Shown here: positions 47,473 to 60,168 of the stretch, one piece after another
How the letters are laid out: every line of letters starts with the position of its first letter
Numbering within the stretch: position 1 is the first letter of the stretch
NCBI GenBank assembly: GCA_031763025.1
Contig: JASSKH010000020.1
Span: forward strand, 1,302,001-1,366,000
Reading direction: 5' to 3'
Source of the DNA: Macrocystis pyrifera
Lineage: Eukaryota > Sar > Phaeophyceae > Laminariales > Laminariaceae
DNA length: 64,000 bases
Notes under the pieces: generated by a model
What the model was told of the DNA's origin: nothing
Database searches by the model: none
Seen by the model: only the letters and a program-made list of their open reading frames with translations
Translations under genes and position numbers: made by a program

Positions 47473-49622
47473 CACACCCTGGACAATAGACAATAGTCCA
47501 ATAGTCTATTAATAGCTTCCTATTGCAATTGACTGTCTATTGTGGTCCCTAATTCCAGTTAATTGAAAGGCGTCGAGCTCTATTATCCAGACAATTTCTA
47601 TTAAGTGACCCCTACCTGACCCTATCGTCCAGACAATTTCACGTTCCAGGTAGTCTCCGTAATCAATGGTCCGGACAATTCCAGTTAATGGACCTTCTCC
47701 AAAATAGATTGTCCGGCCAATTCCAATTGACAGACTGTCTCCTGAATCAATTGTCTCGATAATTCCAATTGATAGTCGGCCCCCCCCGAAATAGTTGTCC
47801 GGACAATTTCAATTAGTAGACTGACGCCAAAAGTATTTGTCCCGACAATTCCAATTTATACACAGTCTTCAAAATCAATTGTCCGGATAATTTCAATTAG
47901 CAGACTGCTTTCTGAATCAATTGTCCGGGCAATTCCAATTAATAGACGGTATACAAAATCAAGTATCCCGACAATTTCGACCGATACGAAATCTCCAAAA
48001 ATACTTCAGACAATGCCATCATTGGTGGGCAGTCTTCCAAATTAACTGCCCGTACATTTCAAAACAACAGTGCATACGGCTTACTTTGTTTCGTGTTTTT
48101 TTTTTTAATGATCACATCTGAGCACATGGGCTAAGCGGTATCAAAACTTCCTACCCGCGGACATAAAATACAGAGCTGACGTTGGGGCGTCCCGCCCTTT
48201 TCTGCTTATGCCTTGGACAATAGACCTATCAATAGACTATTGCCCCTACAGCAGAGTCACGAAGTTGTCTATTTATTGGAATTGTCCGGGCAAGTGATGT
48301 CCTAGACTGTCTAGCAATTGAAATTGTTTAGACAATTGATCTTGGATACTGTTTAACAATTGGATTTATCCGGACAATTGATATCGGGCACTGTTTAACA
48401 ATTGGAATTGGCCGGACAAATAATTTTGGAGACTCTCTATCAATTGAAGTTGCCCTGACAATTGATTTTAGAAACTGTCCATTAGTTGGGATTGTCTGAA
48501 CAATTGGTGTTTGGTGCTTTTCAATAATTGGAATTGTCCAGACAACTGAGCTCGGAAACTGCCTATCAATTGAAATTGTGCTGGCAAATGATTCCACAGG
48601 CTGTCTATTAATTGGAATTGCTGGAGCGATTGATTTCGGGTAATTTACATGAATTAGACTTGTCGGGGCAACTGCTTGAAGATACCGTCAATCAATCGGA
48701 ATTGTCCGGACAATGGGATTCCGAAGCGATCTACTAATTGGAATTGTCATGGCTATCGAGTTTAGGAGGGCTCTGTTATTCGAAAGCTGGCAGCTACTTG
48801 TAGAACTACATTTCATTTGGTCAGTCCACAACAGTACCACCATGCTAGTATTGCCTCTACAACAGGATCGGGAACTTCCCTCAATACGCAGTCATTTGCA
48901 AGGTCCTTTATTGTGCTATATTACGAGTAGTATCAATTCAATGGGGAGCGTCTATCATAATTCAATAAGTACTGTAGGTACACGGCCATGACGTTTATCG
49001 AGCAATTGATTTCTTGCGCGGCATCTGAAATGAATTGTGTGGACAATTCCAACTACTTTCCAGTCACCGAAGTCCGTTTGGACAATTCCATTTAATTGGC
49101 AGCACCCGCAACCAATTGTGCGGACAATTTCAGTTAATAAGCAGCAGCCGAAATCAAATGTTCAGATAAATCCAATTAATAGACAGCTCCCGAAATCAAT
49201 TGTCTGAACAATTTCAGTTAGTGGACAACACCCGAAATCAATTGTCTGGACAATTCCAATTATTGGATAGCACCCGAAATCAATTTGATGAATAATTCCA
49301 ATTATTTGGCAGTCTCCGCAACCAATTGTTTGGACAATTCCAATTCATAGACAACACTCGAAACCTATTGCTCACACAATTCCAACTAGTAGATGGTATT
49401 CGAAATCAATTGCCTGGACATTTCCAATTCATAGACAATCGCCGAAAACAATTGCCTGGCCAATTTCAATCAATGGGCAATCGCTGAAAACAATCGTGTT
49501 GATAATTTCAATTAATATACAGTCACCAAAAACAATTGTCGAGACAAATCCAATTAACACACATCCTCCTGAATCAATTGTAGACACAATAGACTATTGA
49601 AATAGTAATTGTCCAGGGTGTG
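47473..49622. mobile_element. 2.15-kb element made of inverted CAATTGTCCGG satellite with terminal inverted repeats
   Basis: The ends are CACACCCTGGACAAT (47473-47487) and its exact complement (49608-49622). Outside them CTATTAATA occurs on both sides (47463-47471 and 49623-49631), a candidate 9-base target duplication, with one extra T on the left. The interior is units of about 42 bases, 'aatcaattgtccggacaattccaattaatagac'. They run forward at 47580-48060, in reverse complement at 48240-48740 and forward again at 49010-49610. There is no transposase. Terminal repeats plus a 9-base duplication would fit a non-autonomous Mutator-like element. Confidence 0.55.
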
Positions 49623-49631
49623 CTATTAATA

Positions 49632-50220
49632 CAATGCGTATAAGCGCGTATTTCTACCTTCTACGGTCTGACCTGTTGGATGCTCCCGGGGATGAAGCAA
49701 AGCGTGGGGGTCGGTCAGGCGGGTGACTCACGAGCGTGCAGACGAGGTTCCGAACGTTGAGGCAAGTATTTCGTGCGTTCAGAGCGAGCGTTTTGTGCCA
49801 GGGGTTCACAAGTTCTCAGACTTGGTTCATGTCCGTGCTTTCCAGTGATCGACGTACCCAGCTCCCCCAGAGCCCCACGCGCGTTTAGTCGAACCGCTTT
49901 TTTGCTGTCCTTCCGAGGTACTACAACTCCGGGTTCACAAATAAAACGGTGGAATGTCCCCTGCTCGCCGAGACATCCTCCCACGTTCGATGTCTTCAGA
50001 CCGAGACAACGAATCGCTAAAAGTAAACCCGAAGAGCAGAAAATTACTCTTCAAGATAGCAATAGAAAACAATAAAATTCCCAAGACATCTCGGGAAGGT
50101 AAAACTAGGAATCCGAATAACTCAAAATTCCGCGCTAACGTTTGTCTAGCTGTCTCTGTGCGGATATCACATTTAGATCCAAGGCGTGCTTTGTTTCTGG
50201 CGATGATATCAACTTCCCTA
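49632..50220. other. No gene recognised
   Basis: A 100-codon frame (49773-50075) and opposing frames are open but without motifs. Confidence 0.4.
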
Positions 50221-50224
50221 CATT

Positions 50225-50800
50225 GAGTGTGGATGTGCTTAATGAATGTGGAGGTGGTTTCGTAGATGGATTTACCGCGGGCTGCAACACGTTCATGACA
50301 AGCCATCGTTATATTCTGGTCTCCTCCAATGATACACACTTCAATTTCGTATACTTCGCGTGCTTCAACTTATTGGCACTACTCGTAGCGAATGTGGCGG
50401 TGGATTGGTATATGAGTTTACCACGGGCTGTCAGAAATTCACAATAGGTCGTCTTTGTACTTTCGCCTCCTCCTATTTTATGTAGTTCTGCTTCGCATGC
50501 TTCGCGTCCTAAAACTATACTGGCACTACTCAAGGTTATTGTCTCATTACGAGTAAGTAAGTCGTTAGAAGGTACTGGCGTTTACTCAACTCACTGGCAC
50601 TAGCGAATGTGGAGGGGGACTTGTGTAAGGGTTTGCCGCGGCTGTATGAGACTCATGATGGGTCCTCTTTTTACTATCGCCTCTTCCTATGGTATAGAGT
50701 TGTATTTGGCATACCTCGCGTGCTTCAATTTACCGGCGCTACCCCAGGGTATTATCTGATTCCTAGTAAGTAAGTCGTTTGAAGGTACTGACGTTTACTG
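50225..50800. repeat. Diverged tandem repeat, units about 150-220 bp
   Basis: Three blocks share 'gcgaatgtggcggtgg...ttaccgcgggctg' and 'tactttcgcctcctcctat'. Two of them also share 'attacgagtaagtaagtcgttagaaggtactggcgtttact' (about 50540 and 50757). Confidence 0.65.
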
Positions 50801-50806
50801 CATCCC

Positions 50807-51180
50807 CCCTGCATGACCACTGTCCACTGGAGCGACTCGTTCGCGCTACATTCAATCATGAGTGCTAAACGGCGTTCGTCTACAATAACTTTCGAATCGT
50901 ACCCCTCGCATACCGGTTTTGGTGGAAATATTTGCAGAAACATAGTGACACCCCCCCAGCACGGGAACTGTCAAACGATAGTCCAATCGGTGCGGATAAG
51001 ATGACTATGAATAGTCGACATTGGGAACCGCGTAAACTGACAACATCAGCACGGTGCAACTCTCTCGTACTTAATCAGTCATGAGTCCTGAACGGCGTTC
51101 GTCCACAACCGCTTTCAAATTGTACCCCTCGAATACCAGTTTTGGTCGAAGTAGCTGCAGAAACACCCATCGGCCCGCCT
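50807..51180. repeat. Tandem duplication, unit about 223 bp
   Basis: 'atgagtgctaaacggcgttcgtctacaa' near 50858 returns as 'atgagtcctgaacggcgttcgtccacaa' near 51081. The following 'tcgtacccctcgcataccggttttgg' and 'ttgtacccctcgaataccagttttgg' also match. Confidence 0.75.
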
Positions 51181-51356
51181 TTGCTATGAAGACAGCATAC
51201 AGTCTCTAAAAAGTGTCACGGTGCTGTAGTGTCTTTTACCCAACATGTACCAAAGGTGAGTGCATCTAAGTTGAATGTGGTACAATGCTATATTATCCGT
51301 TGCCGATTATGTGACGGAGTAAACACCAACCGAACCCCCCCAAATCCGACAAACCA

Positions 51357-52200
51357 CACGTCTCACGGGAGAGCTCACCATCATCTGCCCCCGCAATGAC
51401 AAGTGCTCACGTTCACTGTCAAGGTGTTGTGCCCTCAGTGCTTACCTGCGTTGAACTCAACCCACGGGGGCGCTCACCTCGGCACAAATCCAGACCCTAG
51501 GGCACTCAGCAGCACACAAGCCTACCAAACCCCTGGAAAACCCACAGCATGCAAACCTGAGGGAGGGGCTCACCTTCACCTCCCCTCTTGGCGATAGCAG
51601 AATGACAAGTGCTTACGTCCACTGTTAAGGTGCTACGCTCACCAGTGCTCACCTTCACTGAGGTCAAATCTCGGGGGCGCTCACCTCGCCATGCCGCCTG
51701 CTAGGAATGACAACGTGCTCACCCCCCATCATGCTAGCATACGAAAAGTGCAAAGTTATCTATTAACCCAACCCAAAACGCACGTCTCAGGGGAGAGCTC
51801 ACCATCATCTGCCCCTGCAATGACAAGTGCTCACCTTCACTGTCAAGGTGCTGTGCCCTCAGTGCTTACCTTCGCTGAACTCAACCTACGGGGGCGCTCA
51901 CCTCGCCACGAACCCAGACCCCAGGACACTCAGCAGCACACAAGCCTACCAAACCTCTGGAAACCCACAGCATGCAAGCCTGAGGGAGGGGCTCACCTTC
52001 ACCTCCCCTCTTGGCGATAGCAGAATGACAAGTGCTTACGTCCACTGTTAAGGTGCTACGCTCACCAGTGCTCACCTCCTTCACTGAGGTCAAATCTCGA
52101 GGGCGCTCACCTCGCCATGCCGCCTGCTAGGAAGGACAACGTGCTCACTCCCCGGCGTGCTACCATACTGAGAGGAGCAAGTAATCTATGAACCTAACCC
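51357..52200. repeat. Tandem duplication, unit 424 bp
   Basis: 'cacgtctca' starts at 51357 and at 51781 and the units match closely to their ends. Within each unit 'ctcacctt/ctcacctcg' recurs as a short word. Open frames of 60-109 codons follow the repeat and are not taken as genes. Confidence 0.85.
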
Positions 52201-54204
52201 CCTCCCTTGTTTTGTGTGTTATTATATAGCATAGACAAAACAAGTTCGTTTGAAGGCTGGCCCAGCTTTTAGTGGCAGTAAGTAAATTAAATTATATGAA
52301 GCTATTTTTGCAGAGTCCGTCCAGGACAACATATCCGCGCATACTCGTGTTGGTTTTTAGGTTTTATCGTGGCGCTCGAAGTAGGTTCTCTTATTCGTAG
52401 GTATATACTGCGTACTGTTGTTATTCATACATACGGGTACTTGACAACTATTGGTACTGTATATACCGCTATAGAAGGAGTTGACGTTTTCAAGAATCGT
52501 TGTTCCGGGATCACGACTATGTCGGTGATTTCAGATTGTATAATAAACTGTAGTGACATGTTGGCCATCGTAGGAATAACTGCTATTGTTCATATACTGC
52601 TACAGGACAACCGCTGTGTGGTTGATTGAAGGTTATGTTGATCCCCACATAGGAAAAATAATGGTCGTCGGGATCGAACTAGTCAAAGTACTAAAACGAA
52701 TCTATTTCGTACGCATTTGGAGATGAATACCAGTTACAAGTATAACACATGTACAGTTGGTGCGAAACAAATGTCGTGCCCCCCAGAAGATGTAGCAGAC
52801 AACACAAGAACCAGCAAAATAGACAATACTACAACGCTTGCTATATCCAGAGAGAAGACAAAGAAGGAGGGAGAAGGCAAGAGCAAACGAATCATTGGCC
52901 TTTCAAGACTATCCAGCAAAGACATTCATGAACACGCCTTACCAACTCGCACTCCCGGCATGCGTTATTGTCCCCCCACACTTTGTATATAGTGCGAAAA
53001 TCACAACCTCGCCAATCGTTAGGTTTGAGCTCCAGGACCCTCGCTAATATCAACAGCGAGAAATTTCAGCAGTACTTTGTAGACCATAGGGGGCCCTTGG
53101 ATTAAATAAAGGAACCAAAGACAACCATGATCAAAACCAACGCGACTATTTCATACTAAAAGCACGACCCTGATCCGGGGTAAACACATCGAGGCCGGAA
53201 AGGTAATCGAATATTTGTGTGTCTGTGCTCTTGACATTTTCAGCAGATTTGCAAGGTTCATCGAATCTTCGGCCGTAGCATAAACTCTAAAGTACAGTAG
53301 TAGTGTCGTAGCCCATTCACGGCGGTAGCAATTCATCGATTTCCTCGGCAGCATTGTGTACAAAGGTATGTAGCGTATCTGCCAAGCAACTGAGCCTGTG
53401 TGAGGCAGCTCGGTATACTGAAAACTCTGAATATACTTCGTATATGAATAATGTAGGGAAAACGTACTTTGCAGTAATCCTGAATAATGTAGCGGTCGTA
53501 TCCATACGCTTGTGGTACAACCTGTGTACTGCGACCCCTCGAATATGGTTTGTAACTACGGTAATATGCGTGTGTTGTCTTCACATACGGTCCTTTCAAC
53601 CCAGCTGCATCAGTACAACCCAGTGTCCGTTCTGATTTCTTACATTAGAGAGGTACGATTATTTATTACGTGCAGACCGAGATCAACCAGAAATAATCGC
53701 CGATTAATAAGAAAAGCAAGTTCAATGCCCACGTACCGGGTACGAGAACACCACAACACGAGCTATACGATAGCATATATATTTAATACTTGTCGTTGCT
53801 TCTGGTAGATATCAGTTTTAACGTAGCTTTCATAGGGTGCATTCACCCAAACGATGGCCTGCTTGCTGTACTCCACGGCTGAACAGCTTTTTAGCGGTAC
53901 TTTCTGCCGGGAGGCAGCGGTGTATTGCTCTGCTGCGGTATTAAGATGCACACTGCTGTACATATGTAGGGAGAAAAGTATAAATCTCCACCCTAGTAGA
54001 AGCAAAACGAATGGTAAGCCCGAGGGTCCAGTAAGATCTTGCCATACGTCCTACGAGGTGAAGTTCTAGTAGAATGAATACCATGTATACATACATCCTC
54101 CGTGTATGTGTTTTTACGACGAGTTAAGATGATGACTTGTTCAAATGGATATTTTCTGTGCACATATACGTGTATCGGGACAAAGGAAAAAAGCCCCACT
54201 CCAA
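52201..54204. other. No gene recognised
   Basis: Short frames on both strands, none with motif support. Confidence 0.4.
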
Positions 54205-54224
54205 TTGGAGCGAGAGAGATACGC

Positions 54225-54412
54225 CCAAGGTCCAGAGAAATCTTGCTTGTGCTGTGATAAACCCCCCCACTCCGTCACTGAATAACTGCAACCCGTGCGA
54301 CACAGCCTCCCCCCCAGGTCCAGACAAAATCTTGCTTGTGCTGTCGTAACGACCCACTCCGTGACTGAATAACTGCAACCCGTGCGACACAGCCCCCCCC
54401 CCCCCCCGATTT
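54225..54412. repeat. Tandem duplication, unit about 95 bp, with poly-C
   Basis: 'cttgcttgtgctgt' and 'actgaataactgcaacccgtgcgacacagcc' occur twice, at 54240-54306 and 54331-54390. Each copy ends in a C run, the second about 17 bases long (54391-54407). Confidence 0.8.
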
Positions 54413-56714
54413 TTTCGCGTAAGGTACACCTTCCAGTAAGAAAAATATCAGCATTTTCAACTCGGATATTGCACCAGCATAACATCAGAACGATGAGAAA
54501 AAACAATGCTTCGGTTGTGTTGCACCCGCTACATACCTGTTAGTCTGGTAGTGGTCAGGCTTGGCTGCATTGTATATCTATCATACAGCCCAAACCCTCC
54601 GGACAGCAAACCCTCCCTCCCTCTGTCGTATGCAAGCTCATCATGACGCCCAGCCGAAACTATCTCACCACGGCTGACCCGTGTCCCACAAGGGCTTGCG
54701 TACCCGTTCTCCATCTGCTCCAGTTTTCCTTCTGCGTTCCTGTATCGCTCGGTGTTCAGTCCTTCAAGTGTTGTACCTGGTCCCGAGCACAACGCTCGGT
54801 TGGTATGCAGCACAAACAACGTTGGAACCGTGGGCACCGAAGAAGGTCAAACGTGCCTCGTACTATACATTGGGTGTGCATACTGTATCGTCGTTCCGCC
54901 GTCTCGGTGTCGTGCTAGAGGTGTGCAACTTGTGTGCGACGATCGGACTATTACTTCCGATGTAGTCAAATCATCGCGGCAAGAATACTGGTTGCCAACA
55001 ACAAAACAGGTGTACACACGTACCTGGAATGCGATGAAGAAATATCCAAGATTGAATGTGAGATGGTAAAAAACCGTGAACATCATTTCACAGTTTTTCA
55101 AACATTCCGATCTCCCGACATTTACCTCGATCACCCTGAGTTGGCCATGAAACCCAAGGGCTGGGAGTCGACAGGATGGGTATCGCAGAGCACTTAGCTT
55201 AGACTATCTTTGGTTCACTTGGTGTTTGCATTCAACTCGTGTTGCACTGCTTCAGTCTCCGTACAGACGTGTGCGTGATGCGACCTTTTGCTTCTGTTGG
55301 ATATTGTATTTCGGTCCACGGTTGTGAGGAGTGCTACCCACTTGTTTGTTGGCGATGCTGGACGTTCCTTGGTTTGTTTTCATATTAGTGTTGCTTTCGT
55401 CTTCTCTAGAAACTAAAAGTTTTTTCAGAGCGGTGCAGCCAGGGGGCAGCAGCACTACGATTGGAGATTGTTAATACTTCGGCCATCTTCCAACCTCGTT
55501 CAGCGCGTGTTGCCGCTCAAGAGAACTATTAACTCTTTGCGAATGAATTATATATATGCTGACAATAGACCAAGTTGCTCCAGCTGATTCGATGAGAAAC
55601 GTGGGTTCGGGAGAGGTGGGGTCTCCGAGGTTCATTTCGTTACCCTCCGCTCGCGTGTGAATTCGAGAATACTTTTGGTCGTTGAAAGGCATGTATGCAT
55701 TCGTCGGTGAACGAGCATTCATGTACTATGCGATGTGGCATGTATACAAGCACAGCGAGCGATAGACGTATAGAAGAGCGACTAGTGTGCTTGCTTGCAA
55801 TTCAAGACCAATTATAATCTGAATTCGTCTACGGACTGACTATAACGTCGAGTTCCAATGGCGATCCGATCCCAGCGGTTGCTGTGCAAGAGAGCAATTC
55901 CTTGCGTGAGTGCTACTCGGGTACGTATCTTGATATACCTTGCTTTGTTTCTCTGGAAAATAATTGCACCATTCAATTGCATGTGGCATGTTTGCGGATT
56001 TTTCCGTCCTGTTCGATTCGATATGATCGACCGAAAGAGCAAAGAAACCCTCATGCAGTCTAAAACGCAGTACCGCCGTGCAGAACGACATGGTATGTTG
56101 CAATCTCACCGCATTTGGGCAATGGCATTGTTACTACAGAGTATTACGTAGTACTTATACTGCTGCTGTATGGATCGAGGGGTAGTCTATCCGACTTACT
56201 CACGGTGGTCATATTTACCTGTATAGTACTCGTACGTACAAGTAAGTAGCTTGTGGCGGTACACGTTGGATGCATGGCATGAAGGCTCCGTGGCGCACCA
56301 ACGTGCAGTTTGTTGCCTGCCGTAGATCGTTGGACGCTTGAAGTCGTGGCATATTATGTCACGATCCGTTACATTAGGCGATATTCCTCGCCGTGCAGCA
56401 CCAGTCGTCTCACTTTCAGCAGCGCATGGAAACACGTGCTGAAGTATGTACAACATGCCTAAAGTTTGCGAAATTATGACGAGTTGGGGCGCAGCAATCG
56501 TTGACACGTTACATATATATGTAAAATCGTTACAAAGTATCATGATGCAGTCGTTTCAACTGTGAGGGTCTCAGGAAATTAGATGTTTTGCGAAGAGCGA
56601 GCTATCGTAACTCGCACCGTTTTCACATGGCTAGCGATAATATTAGATGGTTTCGTTGCTATATCAACAACTAATCCATCTTCCGAGTATATTACCCTGT
56701 ACGTGCGTCTATCG
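54413..56714. other. No gene firmly recognised
   Basis: The frame at 54934-55197 ends with a protein-like segment (FQTFRSPDIYLDHPELAM) and could be a terminal exon after the acceptor at 55008 (caaaacag), but the family is unknown. Nothing else stands out. A 5' LTR of the downstream gypsy element was looked for and not found. Confidence 0.3.
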
Positions 56715-58114
56715 GCGTAGAGATTGTCAAAGTCGTTACCAAGTGTTTCGGTAGCGTCTCCTGCTCAACTGCACGTGCAGACTGTCATAGCAGCAGAATC
56801 ATCGATAACACCGACCGGACGAATTGCAGCTGTGTGTGCTGAAATCGTAGCACCGTTGTCTAAAGCACTTGTTGACTCCCCGTTCTTGATCATTAATAGT
56901 CAGCAACTAACATAAGATATCTGCGCAAATGTTATCTCGTTTTCGTTTCGTTGTCTCGAGCGGAGTTTGGCAAGTGTGTCACGGCCGGAACAGTGTTCCT
57001 CTCGCCCCGTTTTCTTGAGTACAACATTACCATGGTCGGCGGTGCCTAGTTACATCAGCGCGACTGTTGTACAGAGTGCTTACTGGCACGTTGTCGTTCC
57101 CCCCGATCACAGCTATCATACCACATTTTTGTGGCAAGCACTCTCCAATACATTTCCACCGTGTGGTGTTCGTAATAATGAATAATCTGGGAGGAGTCTT
57201 CACAAAATGGCAAAAATATCGTCGAGCCATATTGTCGAGGTGCGAATTGTCGTGGGCAACTCCCGTAGTTGTCCACAACTCGAACGTTGCAATCTTTGAC
57301 GACCGAGTTCGTAGCTCGGCAAGCATCTAGTAGCTGTCGAATTGAGTGGATGGTCTCAAATCTGTCGTACATTTAGGCCACGTAAATTATGTTCGATGAG
57401 TATACCAGTTGGCGGAATTGTGGCAAGCACTCGAAAAGCTGTCAAATCCCACTTGCACCAAATATTGTCGTTTCGTTTTATGTATGGTAACTTTCTTACG
57501 GCGGTTCGTTGTCAAAGTTCGCCTAAGTAACCGCACAGCTCACAGCTCGCTGAACTCGGCGGTACAAAAGGATGTTGCTGCCCAGACACATATTACGAAG
57601 CCTGAATAATGCGCAAAATACGCTTTCGCCTACATCAAGCGTTTGCTGATGGTGGCTTCCGTGTTCAACATCCTTATTATTGCTAAAGTCATGTATCGTA
57701 CATACATGTAGTGATAGGAAACCATTGACGCACGCGCTTATTATTAACAGCGAGCGTACTCTGTTGAGAAGGACGTTGCGGTGATTGCTGATCGTCAACC
57801 TCCTGACCCATCCATCTCACAATTAGACATGTATATTTTTAGTATGCTAAATCGTTGGATTACCATTTTTCAGACTTCCAACTTTACCGTTCAGCATGTA
57901 AAAGGGACTGTTGTTTTCTTTGTTTCCCCATACATAATACTGAGCGTTTGGCGTAATGGAGATTTAACGTTTGCTTGAGGCGGTGGCTCTCAGTTATATT
58001 CCCGCAGCGTCTGAGGGAAACGACTACCGTTCGGCTAGCCACGTACCATTCAAGGCTCCTCTCAAACTTCGATGCCGTGGATTTTGAGCATCCTCGTAGA
58101 GCGAAATGTTTGCT

Positions 58115-58410
58115 GATACAGCGTCATCGCTGCTTCTCAAACAGCGTTGTCGCTGTTCCTCATCAAACAGCGTTGTCGCTGTTCCTCTTACAGCATCGTT
58201 GCTGTTCCTCAAACAGCGTTGTCGCTGTTCCGCAAAGAGCGTTGTCGCTGTTAATCTTACAGCATCGTTGTTGTTCCTCCAACAGCGTTGTCGCTGTTCA
58301 TCATACAGCGTTGTCGCTGTTCTGCACGCAGTGTTGTCGCTGTTTCCGTGGTTTCTAATACAGCGTTGTCGCTGTTACGCATTCACCGTTGTCGCTGTTT
58401 CCACGTTTTC
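58115..58410. repeat. Hairpin minisatellite within gypsy pol
   Basis: About eleven copies of a unit near 24 bases, 'acagcgttgtcgctgttcctc'. Each contains the inverted repeat CAGCG-TTGT-CGCTG, so every unit can fold. It sits between the RNase H and integrase remnants. Confidence 0.85.
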
Positions 58411-59180
58411 GTTGATGAACCCAGAAAGTTTCTGGAAGAACAATGTGTTGAGTTCGATCCGTAAATCGAACAGGTGAAAACAGTTGTTATCGTTCCCGTT
58501 TCCAACGATTAAATCTGGTACTCGATGAGCCACAAACCGTTCGAACTAAACCGTACTATTCCAATCGTTATAGACGTATATATCTGCAAGAGAGGAGTTC
58601 GTTCGGTGACGTGCACCCACCACTCTCCGGGAATGACTCGTACCGTGATCTACCAGCGTTCGGTGGTCATCTAGCTCCGAAAGCTACGCTCATTAAAATC
58701 CGAGACCGTTGCTCAGTGGCTGTCTATGTACAAAGATGAAACCACGCAATTCGATGTTATTTTTCGAACCAACATCGTGTTGAACATTTTCTTTTTTCCG
58801 TCCGTTTCATGTGTACACCCTGGCCTGGTCGAGTGCAATTCGTCGTCGAAAAACTCGAAGTACATCATGTCCGTGATTGACCACATGACTCATATTCTCG
58901 TGTTGGTCGCGATTAGTGACTAATCAACCGCCACAGTCGCGCGAGTTCTTGGAGAACGCGTGTTCTCTGTTTTCTCTGCTCCGGAAACATTGCATTCGGA
59001 CAAAGCTAGCGAGTTCGAGAATGAACTTGTCAAGGAGTTGCAAGCCGTATATGGGTTCCAAAACACGCGCATGTCAGCGTACCGCCCACAAAGCAACTCC
59101 GTCTTAAGGCGTGTGCATAGCACCCTGCACAACATGTTGGCGATGTACGTAAACGTTAAATACGACATTTGGGAAGAATT

Positions 59181-59293
59181 ACTAGTACGGGGGTCTATAG
59201 TTAACAGGACCTGTGGCATACATTAAAAAATTATATATATTCCTATTTTTCTATCAAACGTTGGTCCTGTAAACTATGGACCCCCGTAATAGT
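59181..59293. mobile_element. 113-bp MITE, copy C, inserted in integrase
   Basis: The ends are actagtacgggggtctatag and the complement of actattacgggggtccatag, with arms TTAACAGGACC and GGTCCTGTAAA. The upstream flank is integrase coding (IWEELL). The next 20 bases are a spacer before copy D in the same orientation. Confidence 0.9.
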
Positions 59294-59313
59294 CCCCAAA
59301 ACGGGACTGCAGC

Positions 59314-59426
59314 ACTATTACGGGGGTCTATAGTTTACAGGACCTATGGTATACATAAAAAAACCTATATATTTAGGTATTATTACTGACAATATTTGGT
59401 CCTGTTTACTATGGTCCCCCGTGATA
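59314..59426. mobile_element. 113-bp MITE, copy D, adjacent to copy C
   Basis: Begins actattacgggggtctatag and ends tatggtccccc-gtgata, with the shared centre 'tatggtatacataaaa'. Integrase coding (FSQLAHNTGHNKTLEDTPYF) resumes shortly after it. Together copies C and D interrupt one ancestral reading frame. Confidence 0.9.
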
Positions 59427-60123
59427 CATTTTAGTCAGCTCGCGCACAACACAGGACACAACAAAACGCTCGAAGACACCCCATATTTTTCAAAGTCCGG
59501 CTGTAGAGACGCGTTACCCATTGACATTATTCTCGGCGTCCCGTGTACGTCTGGTTCTGGAACAAGATTGAAATGCTCCCGTCGTACCGTTGAAAACCTT
59601 CAACTCGCTAACGAAATTGCTCGTCGCAATTTACAGGAACGTACCGATAAACGAACAGAATCTAACGAGAATTTATCCGTTCCGCAATATCAGCAGGGAG
59701 ATCAGGTGTTCGTACACCGCCCCTATACCGTTGCTGATGGACCCAACCCCAAACTTATTTGTCCCTGGCGTGGTCCATTTACAGGTCGTTTCCAACTATC
59801 ACCCGTGATTTATCGTGTTGCGAGAGATGGTGAACTTGCGAACATCAGTTCATTTTGGTCGTATGAAGGCTTACCATAATGACGCGTCTAACTCAGTACC
59901 GGATTTTACAGCACTGGACGAGTTCCGTGTGGGAACTACGTCGCCGTTCCCTGACTTAGACGGCTCTGTGCTCACCGTGCACATTGGTCCGTATGCTATC
60001 GAAGCCATTGAAAGTCATAAGCGTGGCCCCGGTAAAGCCTCGCCGACTAATTTCAAATACCACTTTCTCGTGAAAGATAAACTGTAGACACTGTGTGATT
60101 TCCATCAGTCTCTTTGTGCGAGA

Positions 60124-60168
60124 CACTAGGGATTCCTGGATATATGGACAATGTATTCCCTAGTGTCA
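60124..60168. repeat. Inverted repeat downstream of pol
   Basis: 'gacactaggga' and its exact complement 'tccctagtgtc' lie about 25 bases apart, just after the gypsy pol. This may be part of an LTR or the polypurine/LTR boundary region, but no second LTR copy was found. Confidence 0.55.

Larger units (their letters stand above)
56715..60087 (+). pseudogene. Broken Ty3/gypsy pol with chromodomain
   Basis: Pieces lie in the usual order. A protease-RT linker with VQTVIAAESSITP (56724-56915) is followed by the RT connection (57409-57606, MVTFLRRFV) and RNase H (57781-57978, SNFTVQHVKGTV). Next come the integrase zinc/core (58726-58921, NSKYIMSVIDHMTH; 58925-59180, LHSDKASEFENEL) and integrase C-terminal part (59434-59878, with YQQGDQVFVHRPY). 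A partial chromodomain with YAIEAIESHK ends at 60087. Frames change repeatedly and two MITEs split the integrase core, so the element is dead. Gag and both LTRs were not identified. Confidence 0.8.
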
